Shown piece by piece: positions 23,701 through 34,777 of a stretch of 64,000 bases of DNA. The translations under genes and the position numbers were made by a program. The DNA is from Branchiostoma floridae (lineage: Eukaryota > Chordata > Leptocardii > Amphioxiformes > Branchiostomatidae): positions 11,909,472 to 11,973,471 of the forward strand of contig NC_049985.1 of the NCBI RefSeq assembly GCF_000003815.2, given 5' to 3'. The notes beneath the pieces are model-generated. The model searched no databases, was not told where the DNA came from, and saw only the letters and a program-made list of their open reading frames with translations. Within the stretch, counting starts at the first letter, position 1. Each line of letters starts with the position of its first letter.

Positions 23701-26700
23701 AGAAGGAAGTAAAGTAACGATTAAAGAAAGTGTAAAATCTCGCTTCCTCCAATTAGCAACGCTACAACGCCAACGGTACTTTAAGTGCTGGTACCAAACA
23801 ACAGGGTGTTAGACGTGCACTTGTTTTCAAAACTTCCTTACTTCAGCAACAAAACTCACCATTTTTAGTTTTCTAAAAATGATACTTCAGCTTTTATGCT
23901 TATGAAAAAGTAAATATATCATATAGATATACTATCTTTCCCGACAGAGATCTGAGGGGAATCGTGGCCCACAATATGTCATTTCGCCTGTTCCGGCCAC
24001 TGCGCAAGTTAGAGCACATGTAAGTGCGAATCCTTCTGTCGAACTATACACTAGATAGACTGTCATGCGCTGATGATCATAGAACAAACTTTGCCTGTAA
24101 AAAAAATCCACAAAAAAGCATGAGATAGTTTTGAAGACCTAACTCCGGAATCTATAGTGTGTTTCCACCCACGTGACTGTGACGTAAGTATTGTGACGTT
24201 GCCGGCCATATTTGATGGTTAAACCCGAAAGTTGCAAGATCAGACAAACACATAACAAAGTGTCTTTTGTTGCCATAAATGACTTTTCAGACATAGACTT
24301 TTCACCATATTGCAACAACAAAAGGATACACGAAGATTGACAAGCAATTGTTTGGATTCTCTAGATACTTCAGCGAGTTCCGTTACTGCGGGTTCGCCCC
24401 ACGCGTACGCAGATGCACACCCAACACGGACGGCATCTCAACGTTTGAGAACCTCCTGGCAAACTTCGTACTGCGCATGTCAGTTTGGGTGGTCGCCATA
24501 GTAACCTGCGTCGGCAACACGAGCGTGATGATTGGACGATCCATCATGAAGCATGAGAACAAAGTTCACTCTCTCTTCATCAGGAACCTGTGTGGTAATT
24601 GGCAATTTTTAATCATTCATATCCAACTATCAAGTCGCCATGAAAAAAAAGTTGGACTATCTTTCAACACAAGAGAACGAAAACACTCCATTTTTAACCA
24701 GACCTCACGTTTTCTTCAAGATATAGACTGACCCGATTGCACAGGTCACGTGCTTAACGGAATTGTGACGTAAACATAGGGTCAAAGATGACTGGAAGTT
24801 GGTATCGTCCCCCGTCCAATAGTTCAACTTTTTCCATACTGTTATGATGTACCAGCATAGTACAAATGAGGCTTCTTGTGAAATGCAAATAGTGTGTTAA
24901 AATGTAAATTGTTGAGGAACATTTTCTTATATTCCAGCTATAAAAGAAAGGCCCATATATATTTGATAGGTACTTATGCACCGTTTTCCTTCCAGCCTCT
25001 GATCTGATCATGGGCATGTATTTGCTCGTCATTGGAACGAAAGACTACATGTACCGCAACGCCTACAACGAACACTCGCAGCAATGGAAGGAGAGTCTCG
25101 GCTGCCAGGTCACCGGCTTTCTGGGCATGCTGTCCGCTGAGGTGACCGTGCTGCTCCTGACGTACATGTCCGTGGAGAGATTCCTCTGTGTGGTGTTCCC
25201 TTACCGTGACAGCAGACCGAACGTCGGACAAGCAACCGTGATACTGGTCATCATCTGGCTGAGCGGCGCGGCGTTGTCCATGGCGCCCGTGATGTCACCG
25301 GGGTACTTCGGCAACTTCTACGGCAGCAACGGCGTGTGCTTCCCGCTCCACCTACACGACCCGCACGGTGCCGGCTGGGAGTACAGCGCCTTTGTGTTCA
25401 TGGGCCTCAACTTCGTGTCGATGATCATCATCCTGTGCGCCTACGCCGGTATGTTCATCTCCATCCAGCGTACACGCCGCTCTATCGGCTCCCCGCTGTC
25501 CCTCCTCAGCGACATGTCATTCTCCAAGAGGTTCTTCTTCATCGTGCTCACGGACTCCCTGGTCTGGCTGCCCATCACCATCATCAAGTTCGCGGCTCTG
25601 CTGGGGGTGCCGATTTCAGGTGTGGGATCTTCAAACAGTTGTGAATGTATTGCTTGCAATAACTCCTTGACATTCCATGTCCACCAGAATATATTTCCTA
25701 TTTCCATTAGACAATGGCCTTTTTAATGTATTAATCACACCTCCTATACTCATGCACACGTCATTATTTGCACGTAATGAGTAGGTTAATGATACAGTCG
25801 GACATAATCAGCTTTCCCTTCAAAACATTTGCCTTTTTAAACTGTTTCTCAGCTTATATAATTATCACCCGGACATCAGATCACTCAATGACATACAAGA
25901 GTGCATACCTGCAAAAGTGAGTGGGCCATTAATCCTAAAAAAAGTCCAAATGATGAGATGTAAGAGTAGACAACATTTTTGTAGTGCAAGTGTGTTTATT
26001 TATGACTATCCCTCGTAAACTTTGAACTATACAGGTTCCATGTACGCTTGGATCGTGATCTTCATCCTGCCGATCAACAGCGCCATCAACCCCATCCTGT
26101 ACTCCCTCACCACACGGACCTTCACCAACATGCTCGGCAACCTGGTGGAGAAGAGCCCCTGCTGCGCGAGAAAAATAAAGTCTGGAAGACTGCGGCAACA
26201 GAAGGAAGAAGGTGAGCGCCTTATATACCCTTCTTGATTCATATCGATAGGCTACTAGATGCTGTTTGAATGCATTTTCAAATAGCTTTCGTTTCATTCA
26301 TCAGATTGGTAGAGCGATTCAACATAGTTCTAGTCTTTGCTCTGATAAAAACAGCAGACAGGCGTCTAAAATGTCGGTAGAGAACAAATATGGTTGTTTA
26401 CATGAGAAAACTATGTTGAGATGTATGTAAAATAAAATCTGCCTACGTTGACCACTAAAGGCACTTGAAGAAAATGGTCACAGTAGACGGTGTGGTTGCT
26501 ATAAACAGGATTCTTACAGCTAGGGTCAATTGGAAAATAATCTATGGCACCACAGAAAAATAATGTGATCACAATAGCTATATATACAAAATAGTCCTTA
26601 TGCCAAGTGGTCAACATGTATATTTTACTGTATGTCATTTGTGTTTCAACCAATGATATATGTTGTGTTTCAAAAATTAACCAATGTCTTGTTGATTTAT

Positions 26701-28314
26701 GACTGACAAAGGTATACGTACAATGGTCTGCCTTACTTACTTACTGACAATGATGTCAACATTCTGCCATTAAACATTGTCCAATCTTGAAAAACGGCTC
26801 AGGCCGAATGATGTATCAAGGTTAAATAAAGGTTAAAAAAAAATACTGATCTACACTTGTCACCATTATCAATAGTAATAGATAATGGGCATACTTTTGT
26901 TCAGAATCGGTTGCATCTAACACAATTTATCCTCTTGACTTCTTCCAGCATTTTCTGGTGCCACTTACACCACCGGCGTGGCGTCTGTTCTTCGACCAGT
27001 GAAATGTTTCAAAGGTAACAAAAAAGCAAAAGCCATCCTCACTGTAATCAGTGTTCATAGGTGAAAGGTGTCGGACATGATATGGGACCGATTGTATACG
27101 ACAAATATTTCCTTGTTTGACATCGGCGGCCATTACGATATGTTCTCCTTGCGATCCAATTTCCTGCTCTGCTGGATAGATGAGTTTGTGCCTCTACGTG
27201 GAGCAGATATTGACGCTGACCCGAGGTTCGCCGGTCACACTCAATCACTGGTACTAGCAGAAAGTTGGCGGCTTGTAGAAGAACAGGGTGTATCACACCG
27301 TTTTCATATTCTCGGCCAGGAAAGTTCTGGCGTATCTCTTATCAAAACCGTCATAGTAATTATAGCAGATGTAGTAAATTATACCACCCTCACTTGATTT
27401 TATGGATGTCATCCACCCGCCTGTTGATTTTTGTCAGTTTTCGAACAGAAGAGAAGTTATGCCAGTTTGTTACACCATCTTTTGAAACTGGACAGCATAA
27501 CGAAGTTACCTCCTGAAACAGTAGATATAGAAGTTAGTTCGCTTGACCTTCTTTTGAAACAAAACAGCCTACTTAATCTACAAGTATGCGCAGATTCAGT
27601 GAAATATTTTGATTTGTCCTGAGTGACGGCCAGGCATATCTAACAGCCTCTTACCCATGTAAGCAGATTAACAGTCGTTAAAGGGAAAGTATATCTTTAC
27701 CTACTCAGCACATATAGGAAGTGATGTTTGCATGCATCTAAAACGTAGGTGGACCTTTGGCGGGCGACCAAATGCAAGGCGCGTTACTAAAGCTCTTTGC
27801 GTGATGCCTAAAACCCAATCCTTTTTATGCCTACTCGTGTTTTATCTTAAAATTTTAAAGGTCATTTTAAATGTACGCGAAGGCGTCTGGACATGCTTGA
27901 GGAAGTGTTCGCGGACTTTAAGCACTATGTCTTGAATATTTTAAGATTTCCCAGTCGTGTACCTTCCATGTAATAGAACCCCAGCTGTAGTACCGCTCCC
28001 GGCAGATTCAAATTCATTGCGCGTAGTAGATATGTGACATTTTGAAAGTTTAAAGTCGTATTTTCTCCGTCGAACTGCAAATAGAAGGCTTAACAGCAGA
28101 TTCTGTCCTTGTAGTGAAGCGGTCATCAGAGACAGAGTTTTCCATGTCAACCGTCTCCACACCGATCTGCTCCGAGAACACGACCAAGGCCTTCGTCAGC
28201 ACCATAGAGATCCCGGATGTGGTACACAGAAGCTCCACCCTCAACAGCGTGCCCGAAGTCCCGTCTCTGGAAATCTCCGGCAAAGAATCCGAGACAGATT
28301 TGGACGAGTCTTAG
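17681..28314 (+). CDS. RXFP: Relaxin-family peptide receptor (RXFP1/RXFP2-like, LGR type C GPCR)
   Basis: This is the gene-level entry. Coding exons: 17681-17788, 18545-18622, 18895-19006, 19380-19451, 19630-19701, 20440-20511, 20898-20969, 21313-21387, 22016-22084, 22478-22549, 22923-22994, 23290-23361, 23948-24019, 24365-24594, 24996-25619, 26035-26211, 26949-27014, 28115-28314 (stop TAG 28312-28314). All introns are GT-AG and phases agree throughout. The order is LDLa, linker, LRR N-cap, ten LRRs, hinge, seven transmembrane helices and a Ser/Thr-rich tail, which defines RXFP1/RXFP2 among GPCRs. Family members sit in the plasma membrane, bind relaxin or INSL3-type peptides through the LRRs, and signal mainly through Gs/cAMP, with the LDLa module needed for activation. 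The ligand here cannot be told from sequence. The start codon is not certain (see the candidate exon at 10995). Confidence 0.93.
18545..18622 (+). CDS. RXFP: RXFP-like exon: LDLa-LRR linker
   Basis: It encodes [15 protein letters not shown] and continues to PKHC before the donor G|GTGAGT. The GDN-[NK]-G start directly after the last LDLa cysteine matches the vertebrate linker, whose first residues contribute to relaxin binding and activation. The rest is less conserved and shorter than in human RXFP1. Confidence 0.88.
18895..19006 (+). CDS. RXFP: RXFP-like exon: cysteine-rich LRR N-terminal cap
   Basis: The exon reads [19 protein letters not shown], then [16 protein letters not shown]. The C-x-C...C arrangement followed by 'L..IP.NIS..V..L' is the standard LRRNT cap and first beta strand; vertebrate RXFP1 has the equivalent CLCQGLELDC. 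It ends in phase 2 inside a leucine codon, which sets the phase of every following LRR exon. Confidence 0.9.
19042..19218. mobile_element. hAT-type MITE with perfect 8-bp target duplication
   Basis: A 177-bp element inside the receptor intron has termini TTATCTCCAAGCAGATCCTA and TAGGATCTGCTTGGAGATAA, perfect inverted repeats that continue imperfectly to about 38 bp (GGCATAAGATAGTA / TACTATCTTATGC). It is flanked on both sides by GTCTTACG (19034-19041 and 19219-19226). It has no coding capacity. Confidence 0.92.
19380..24019 (+). CDS. RXFP: RXFP-like exons: ten leucine-rich repeats, one per exon
   Basis: Exons at 19380, 19630, 20440, 20898, 21313, 22016, 22478, 22923, 23290 and 23948 each encode one LRR and are phase-2 symmetric. 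Eight are exactly 72 bp (24 residues); the fifth is 75 bp (25 residues) and the sixth 69 bp (23 residues). Typical reads are [20 protein letters not shown] and [20 protein letters not shown], fitting LxxNxLxxLxxxxFxxLxxL. Repeat by repeat they align with human RXFP1, including its 25-residue fifth repeat. The concave surface of this array is the primary peptide-binding site in the family. Several N-x-S/T sites occur (NKS, NLT, NNS, NLS, NIS, NMS). Confidence 0.93.
20168..20267. other. Assembly gap (100 N)
   Basis: A 100-N placeholder in the intron between LRR2 and LRR3 of the receptor. Phases on both sides match and the LRR count equals that of human RXFP1, so no coding exon need be missing here. 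Confidence 0.99.
24365..24594 (+). CDS. RXFP: RXFP-like exon: LRR C-cap/hinge and TM1
   Basis: The acceptor TTCTCTAG completes an Ile codon and the exon reads [17 protein letters not shown], then [16 protein letters not shown], then TM1 with [19 protein letters not shown]. The Y[CG]..APHVR.C..NTDGIS segment is a hallmark of RXFP1/RXFP2; GN in TM1 is the conserved GPCR position 1.50. The exon ends in phase 1 (G|GTAATT) in the first intracellular loop or start of TM2. A longer upstream open frame exists, but the splice phase fixes this boundary. Confidence 0.93.
24996..25619 (+). CDS. RXFP: RXFP-like exon: TM2 to TM6
   Basis: A 624-bp exon carries TM2 ([13 protein letters not shown]), ECL1 with a W, TM3 ([17 protein letters not shown]), TM4 ([13 protein letters not shown]), ECL2 ([16 protein letters not shown]), TM5 and TM6 ([16 protein letters not shown]). 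The cysteine before TM3 and the ECL2 cysteine can form the conserved disulfide. In place of the rhodopsin-family DRY, the TM3 end is VERF, as RXFP receptors have LEK[FY]. ECL2 is nearly the same as vertebrate RXFP1 FYGxNGVCFPL. It is GC-richer than flanking introns. Confidence 0.95.
26035..26211 (+). CDS. RXFP: RXFP-like exon: TM7 and proximal tail
   Basis: It encodes [20 protein letters not shown] followed by LYSLTTRTF, containing the NPxxY box of TM7 as NPILY, then a basic, cysteine-containing tail ([16 protein letters not shown]) that could be palmitoylated. The donor is G|GTGAGC. Reading through this donor adds only about nine codons before a stop, so intron retention would give a short-tailed receptor. 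Confidence 0.93.
26949..27014 (+). CDS. RXFP: RXFP-like exon: cytoplasmic tail cassette (66 bp)
   Basis: Between TTCTTCCAG and G|GTAACA lie 66 bp encoding [20 protein letters not shown]. The splice signals are good and the phase fits both neighbours. Because 66 is a multiple of three and both ends are phase 1, skipping it also keeps frame, so it may be an alternative exon. The residues are not conserved enough with vertebrate tails to confirm it. Confidence 0.65.
28115..28314 (+). CDS. RXFP: RXFP-like last coding exon: Ser/Thr-rich C-tail
   Basis: The acceptor TGTCCTTGTAG and phase match the previous donor. The exon encodes [20 protein letters not shown] and continues to [14 protein letters not shown] before TAG. 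The many serines and threonines next to acidic residues suit GPCR-kinase or casein-kinase phosphorylation, though that is inference. Possible AATAAA poly(A) signals occur only about 1.1 kb downstream (29412 and 29432), so the 3' UTR length is unknown. Confidence 0.8.
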
Positions 28315-31300
28315 GATATAGGGGACTGATGATATATTCGATTATTTATATACAGTTCATGAAATGACGTGGTAATCTGTTCACCCATGTTGAAAAATGT
28401 TGTACCAATTTAAAGTTGATGTCGATACATTGTTTCTGAACACAGTGATGGTGGTACGTATTTGATCTGTATTAACGCCACAGTACTTTACCATGTGATA
28501 AAAATTACAGTCAGTTGCTCTCGTCTGTTAAAAGTTGTAAAAATCACAAAGACGCAGTGTAAATACCTTTTGGGATGTAAATTAGCAAGGGTTGAGTATG
28601 GTATGTGTACTGTGGATTCTGTGTCCAGTGCGTATAACCTTCAGGCACAATGTGATCATAATGAGTAATACTGAAATGTTCGCCGTGGATTTATGTTCGC
28701 GGTTTTGGCGTTGGCCATTTCACAGCGAATTTAAAACCACCGCGAACATTTTTCCAGGGCATTAAGATACTACAGTGCATGGCGCTACCGCGAAATTAAA
28801 ACCACCGCGAAAAGTCCTTTTTCCCGCTACCTCGAAATTAAATCCCCGCGAACTTAAATACATTTACAGTAGTACCGTTTCTGTATTCATCATACAAAGT
28901 GTCAATGTGACATATGTTTCAGGGCAACGGCCACACTACGTACTACATACATACAACTTGTTAGACATTAGGAGCCATGCTATTTGCAACAGACGTTGAA
29001 TTGTTTCAATGAAAGTCTAGACACTGTGAGATTCAAAATCCGAACTAACGTGACGTACTGGGATGGCATAACAGAGCTGGTCCTGGTTTTGCCATATTGA
29101 ATTTTCCAGCATCAGATCATCAATACCTTTTCCGTCTACAGGAAGGAAGAAGTAATAAATCTTGTATTTGATGTATTTTCCAGTAATAATGTATCTGTGC
29201 TTGTTTTGTAAAAAATGGACCATTGGTTACGTACATACGGACTGAGGTAAACTTTGTTTATGGAATATAGGGCATTAACTCCGATGTACATGTGTTCATA
29301 GGATGCGAGGTTTACCTGAAAGGCTGCTAGGGTGGTAATGTACATCTTACAATTATGTATTTAATTGGGAATTCACTTCTAATCAAGCCTCCTTCATGTG
29401 TAAGTACAAGTAATAAAGGTCTTCCCCTGACAATAAAATTGATTTCCCCGCCAACTCCACGGCGTTAGAGTCATAAATCGTTTCCTTGTTGCTTCTCATT
29501 GCAATGACATATTCTGGGCCAATCAGCATTAATGTTGCTTAGACGACAGGTGCATTCTGTACACAGCTCAAAAGCCCCGCCTAACGGGTAAAAGTATCAT
29601 TGCAGGAAAAACCAACATCACACAGCGGTAAATATTACTTGAATCGCTAGGGGTCCTCACTGACACGTGCAGAGGATTTGGATGATTTACATGTAGTTGC
29701 ATTCATCACTGAAATGGTTTTATCTAACGAGCACCGACGGCTTTGTATCTTCCTGAGAGGGATAGACTGGCCATAAAAATCCGCCGAGACCGAAGTCCAA
29801 GTTCAGACAGTCTACTGTGAAACTATTCAGATGTCTTGAAGAAAAGGCCAGCACATCGTTTCCAGTAAACAACAAGAAAAAAAAAAGATACCACAAAATG
29901 TACAAGGTATCATTTATTTTTATAAATGCTGCATATTGAGCTTGTAGAAAGTACTTACAGCTGACTGTACAAGTTTGCACGTCAGTAAGTCCCATCTTGG
30001 CAACCATACATACATGTATACATGTCTTACACTTGTTCCATCCAACATGTACCAAACAGATTGTACTGAAACTTGCTAAAATCCATTGAACTCTATCAAA
30101 AAGGAACTAAACATCATCATAACCAACATTTACCAGGATATCAGAGCAAAGACATACGTACATTCTGAAAAATTAAATCATTAATTTTAAAGTTCACATT
30201 TAATAGCGCCTTTTATCATAGAATAAGTCTGCATTTCCTAAAATAAAGAGCTTTTTACATTAAACTTCTGTAAGAGAAAGAATTCAATCATTGCACAATG
30301 ATTTGATTGATTAGCAAGATAATATGAACAAATTTCCACCTGAAGAAATGTAAAATTCGGTATAAGGACATATTTCTGATCGTCAAAGCGTTTATCAGCA
30401 TATTTGGCGAGAAGTATAGCTTACAAACATGGCACTGTCTTTCTGACCATTGCTTCCGCCAGTCAATCTTCAGTTTCAAACAAATATGGACATTTATCAC
30501 GATCATATCTGACACACTATTAATCAACCTTGCCAAGTTCTGACTGCATCGGAAATGTCCTTAAATTTGAAGATGTCTCATGCTGTTAATTAAGGACTCT
30601 TGCTCTCTTTCTTACACCAAATAGGGATACACCAAAACTTTAATCTTGGAGTCATTTTTGATGCTCAAAGAGCCATTGTTTTGTCATTGTATTATGTAGT
30701 TCCCATTTCTACAGGCATTCATGACTTACACCAATGTTTGCTTGTCCAAGCTATGTACAATTAAGCCTGAATGTTTCCTCATTTTCCTCACAAACTCTTG
30801 GAGGGAAATGCTTGCTGTTTGCAATAGTAATGTTGTGTTTTTATACAGTAAGGGTTGCTATAGTGTAAGTGCTACCAGGCAATGCCATCTGATGTACTTT
30901 TGCACCTGGCAATGAAGGGAACATATCTACATAAGATTTCTATGAAGGAGGGTTGACATGAGACATGCCATGTGGTTCCCCATCACACGTTTGTACCGCA
31001 TATAATTTCTACAGATCAAAAACTGATCAAAATGTACCAGTATATTACTCCACCGCTGTGACATTGGCAAAATCCATTCTTGTTTCTGTCTCACATAAAA
31101 GTATTGCAGGTGGCATAGCCTGATAGCTATAACATTGTTAGTACTGTCTATTATACAAGGAGAATCATGTACAAGGATCTACAATGGCAGTGTTGCCTAA
31201 TTTTGGTTCAGAGGTGAATAGCCTCTAGGTCAAATTCACTAGGTGTTCAATAACAGGGAAAATTGGTGAAATTTGCTGACTATGCTCAAAAGATAAAGTA

Positions 31301-33051
31301 GTATCAAAGATTGGCAAGAACTTTCTCGTATGCTGCCATGGCATTATGTACTACACAGGGCTACATCAATATCATTTAGAACATACTGAACTACGACTAG
31401 TAAAGACTATGTCTATAACCAACCTATCATGACCTAAGAAAGAAAGTCTTTGCATACTGAGATAACATCAAATGTTAAGTCAAACTATGTTATCTTATGA
31501 TTGCTTGATGAAGCCAGCTGCTCTCAAACAGAAATAACATTATTTAGTAGACAATTAAGTCTCTTATTTGCCTTAGTTGCTTACTCAAAATATTGCTTTG
31601 TATGAACCCCAAATGACAAGGAATTGCCTTAGAAGACACTACAACTGAAAGATTTGATAGAAAAAACAATGTGACAATGAATCATCTTGCTAAATGGACC
31701 TTATCAACTACTTTCTTTCTGCTTGTCAAGGGTTTGAAGCACCACCTAGCATAACTCAAGCATACTGCAGCAATGTATACAGTAGTCATGTTTTGTGACT
31801 TGTATACAAATGCTACAACATGTATGTAATGTTTATTGCTATTTCATTGAAAATGAATTCATTCATAAGAATTGAATTGAAAGTGTTGTATGTAAAAGCT
31901 TACTTGCTAAATATCGAAAAGTAAGCATCTGATTGTCTAAAACTCTAAAAACATCTGATAATCAAAATGACTTTAGTTTCCAAAGTAACGAATGCACAGC
32001 AACAAATTGAATGCTGTAGGACAACATGAAATGCTCAAATGACAAATACTGAAACAACTATTGCTTATAGAAGTTCTATACATATACAAGGCATGAAACC
32101 AGCATGCACATAGCGTACAGAAATCATCAATTCATAAAAACATATTCTGTTATTAGCTGCAGCTTTTTTATTCTGCCGAAAGAAATATGACTCTGTCAGC
32201 ATGAAATGATTACAAGATTTGAATTCCTTTGCTAAAGCAGTCAGCTAGAATTTTTTTGAAAGTCAAGCCTTTAGTTGCATAAAAAAATTTCTGACAACTT
32301 TACATGGCCTGTAAAATAAGCATTGAATTCATATCAACATAAACCATCATATTCATAAGTCATTTTATATCAGAGTCCCCCAGTTAGATTGAAAACAAGA
32401 TAGCAAAGCACATTTACTTTGCCATAATCTGACAGAATCAGAGTTAGAATTCTATATTGGGGTGGGGGTGGGAGTTGTGGGTCAAGTGTATGTTACAAGG
32501 TCTGCACCAATCAGAGAGCCAGTAACATTTTTGTCAGATCAAGGTTACCATACAACATATGCCCCCCTCCCACCCTAACTTCCTCTACATGTTGTGATGA
32601 CTCTTTGTCTTCAACTCTTATCCAATGATGGAATCCTGGAGCTAATCTTCTTGAATATGGACTTTGACCTTGTAGGGTTGGGTGGAAGATCAGGCTGGAA
32701 AAATGAAGAAGAAAACAATCAACAACCTTAATTCCAGATGAATATTCATCACCAATTTTAGATTCTTTGTGATCGAAAAAAAAATGTCTTTGCAGTTTCA
32801 TTTCATGATTTTGCTGAAAATACCAGACAGCTGATTCACATTTAACAGATGTTCCTTACCAGATACAGGGATGGATACTGCTTCATGACTTCTTCAGCTG
32901 CTATCATTCCTTCACAACAATATTTGAAAGAAACCCTTCAAATTCAGGAACATATGTTCAAACCATATATGGAAAAATTCCAATGCATGCATCCTTCTTT
33001 GATTACGACACATGCTTACTGATTGGCTGTTGCTAAATTCACTGTGATTGG
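28315..33051. other. Convergent intergenic / 3' UTR interval
   Basis: The receptor (from the left) and ARAP (from the right) both end here. No coding exon was recognised. AATAAA motifs for the + strand are at 29412 and 29432; for the - strand, TTTATT occurs at 32167-32172 and 29913-29918, either of which could serve ARAP. The sequence from about 29900 to 33000 is AT-rich and free of obvious transposons, compatible with a long ARAP 3' UTR, but this is not shown. Confidence 0.5.
28669..28871. mobile_element. CCGCGAA-rich MITE, copy 1
   Basis: About 203 bp ending CATTTACAGTA, with internal AAATGTTCGC, CACAGCGAATTTAAAACCACC, TACCGCGAAATTAAAACCACC and CCCCGCGAACTTAAAT words. It aligns end to end with the copy at 50270-50481. 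The left terminus has lost about 9 bp relative to that copy. It lies about 350 bp after the receptor stop codon, so it may be in the 3' UTR. Confidence 0.8.
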
Positions 33052-34777
33052 CTAGCAGCTGGACTCTCTAAGAGTTGGGTCAATCCTCCTCTGTATGGAG
33101 AGTTTCTTCATAAGCTCTGACTGGAAACCTGCCGGTACACCCATAGGGCTGTGTGGCTGGTAGAGAGGACAGAAGAAGAGTAAGAGGGAGGAATGATGAT
33201 CTTCAATGATCAACTTCATAGCATAGCAACACACACACACATGTCACCAACAAGAAAACACACAGAAAAATTAGTCTAGGACAGTTAACGTTAAACAACT
33301 TCATAAAGAAATCCAATTCTGTCAAGCTTGATTGATTATGAAGTTACCTGTTAGAATTTGAGTAACTCAAAGTTATAACATTTCAACAGTACATGTAATG
33401 TTATATTACAATACTAATAGATAGACATATATAAGAATTACACGAAGAAATTTAAAAGTAATGTGACTTTAAAGCAGTCATCTGATAGAAAAATAGAGAG
33501 AATATTACAACTGCAGTGCAGTCACAGTATTTATAAGCATGGCCTTCAATCAGGAGAGTTCCAGTTCCATTCCATGTTAACCATTGGCAAATGCGATACC
33601 AGCAAATGCAGAAAAAGATGCAGAGAAGTTTTCACACACAAAGGAAGACGAAGCAACCCAGCACAAAGTAGCAACCCAGGCTGAAGTAACAACCCAGCAT
33701 AAAGCAACCCAGCATGAAGAATAGCAACCCAGCACAGAGTAGCAACCCAGCTTGAAGTAGTAACCCAGGATGAAGTACCAACCCCGCACTCAGTCCCAAC
33801 CTTTAACCACACCTCTACTTTCAGCACCATGAAAAGCCTTGCATGTCTGTCTCTAATGGGTGACTTAGACACCATCCATGATCATAGAAACAAGTATGTT
33901 TAATCAAATTGGGAGTTACATTTGTTTCACTTTGTGAACATGAATGCTCCAAATCGATTTCCAAATCGATTTCAAATGACCTCATGAGAAAGTCAATTCG
34001 TTCCAAGCTACCTCTTGGACGTGGTTTAATGCATTTTAGAACCTAACCAATTTGTTGGTAATCTTAAGTGCAAAAGGACTGGAAGCTCAGGGATTATGAC
34101 GTTGTAAATCCTGGTATGTGTCAGCATGGCAGCTGTGACATCACATACAAACACCCCATTGTCACCCATACATGTACTTACAGACGGGGGAGGGTGCCTG
34201 CCGCCTGTCCTGGAGGGGTTGATCTGTGTCCCGTAAGACTGGCTCTGTTGGAGGAAACATCAGCACATTAGTCAAACCAGTAAAGAATTACCATGTAAAT
34301 GTTTACATCAATGTAAGCTGGCAAATAAGGTGGTCTTATTGTTGTTGTTGAATCAGAATCAAAAGGTTCTGGGTCCAAATCCCTAGCACTAGCAGGTCCC
34401 TATGTTGTAAACTTTATACCTATTTTCCCCACATGGGTGAAAATGAGTGCCTAACTTTGATTAGGAGCTTCCTCTCAGGTGGAAGTTTAAGCCAGAGGTC
34501 TCATGTGTCTGGAGACCATTTTAAAGAACCAACCACATTTACCAAAAAGAGTACAGGCCTATCTGAGAGTGAGTGTATCAAATGGTACAGTCCAACTTTA
34601 CACAGCCTGTACAAAATGGTGCATAATGCCCGAGGGGAGTTTACTGGTAACAAAAATGAAACAAAGAAGCACAAAGCCTGTTATCTGACTTACCAAGGCT
34701 TCCTGTGAGTATCCCGGTGCTGCCGCATACAGCGCCATGGGAGCCAGGGGGGTGGGGGGCTGCAGACCCTGGGGGTA
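33052..34777 (-). CDS. ARAP: ARAP exons 45-47: C-terminal tail and stop
   Basis: Exons: 34694-34777 (YPQGLQPPTPLAPMALYAAA and then PGYSQEAL), 34182-34244 (SQSYGTQINPSRTGGRHPPP) and 33052-33156 (PHSPMGVPAGFQSELMKKLS, ending TLRESSC before TAG). The tail is proline-, tyrosine- and serine-rich and not conserved with vertebrates as far as I can tell, but splice sites and phases are clean. The last residues are not a classical PDZ ligand. Confidence 0.85.

Noticed and set aside
24165-24235. CACGTGA...GACGT...GGCCATATTTGATGGTTAA segment resembling 3459-3500
   Set aside because: It could be another interspersed repeat, but the similarity is short and boundaries could not be defined.
24297-24364. 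Upstream extension of the hinge exon frame
   Set aside because: A stop at 24294 and the splice phase from LRR10 place the true acceptor at 24363-24364, giving the conserved HIYF...YCG junction.
29720-30055. 111-codon - strand frame in the convergent interval
   Set aside because: It has no recognisable domain and lies downstream of the ARAP stop in AT-rich sequence, probably 3' UTR or intergenic.
33651-33785. CRISPR-like spaced repeats
   Set aside because: The units are imperfect, spacers are not unique 30-mers, and the DNA is eukaryotic intron; this is a minisatellite.
33546-33875. 109-codon - strand frame with Gly-Cys-Trp-Val repeats
   Set aside because: It is a translation of an intronic minisatellite within ARAP and is incompatible with the flanking exons.
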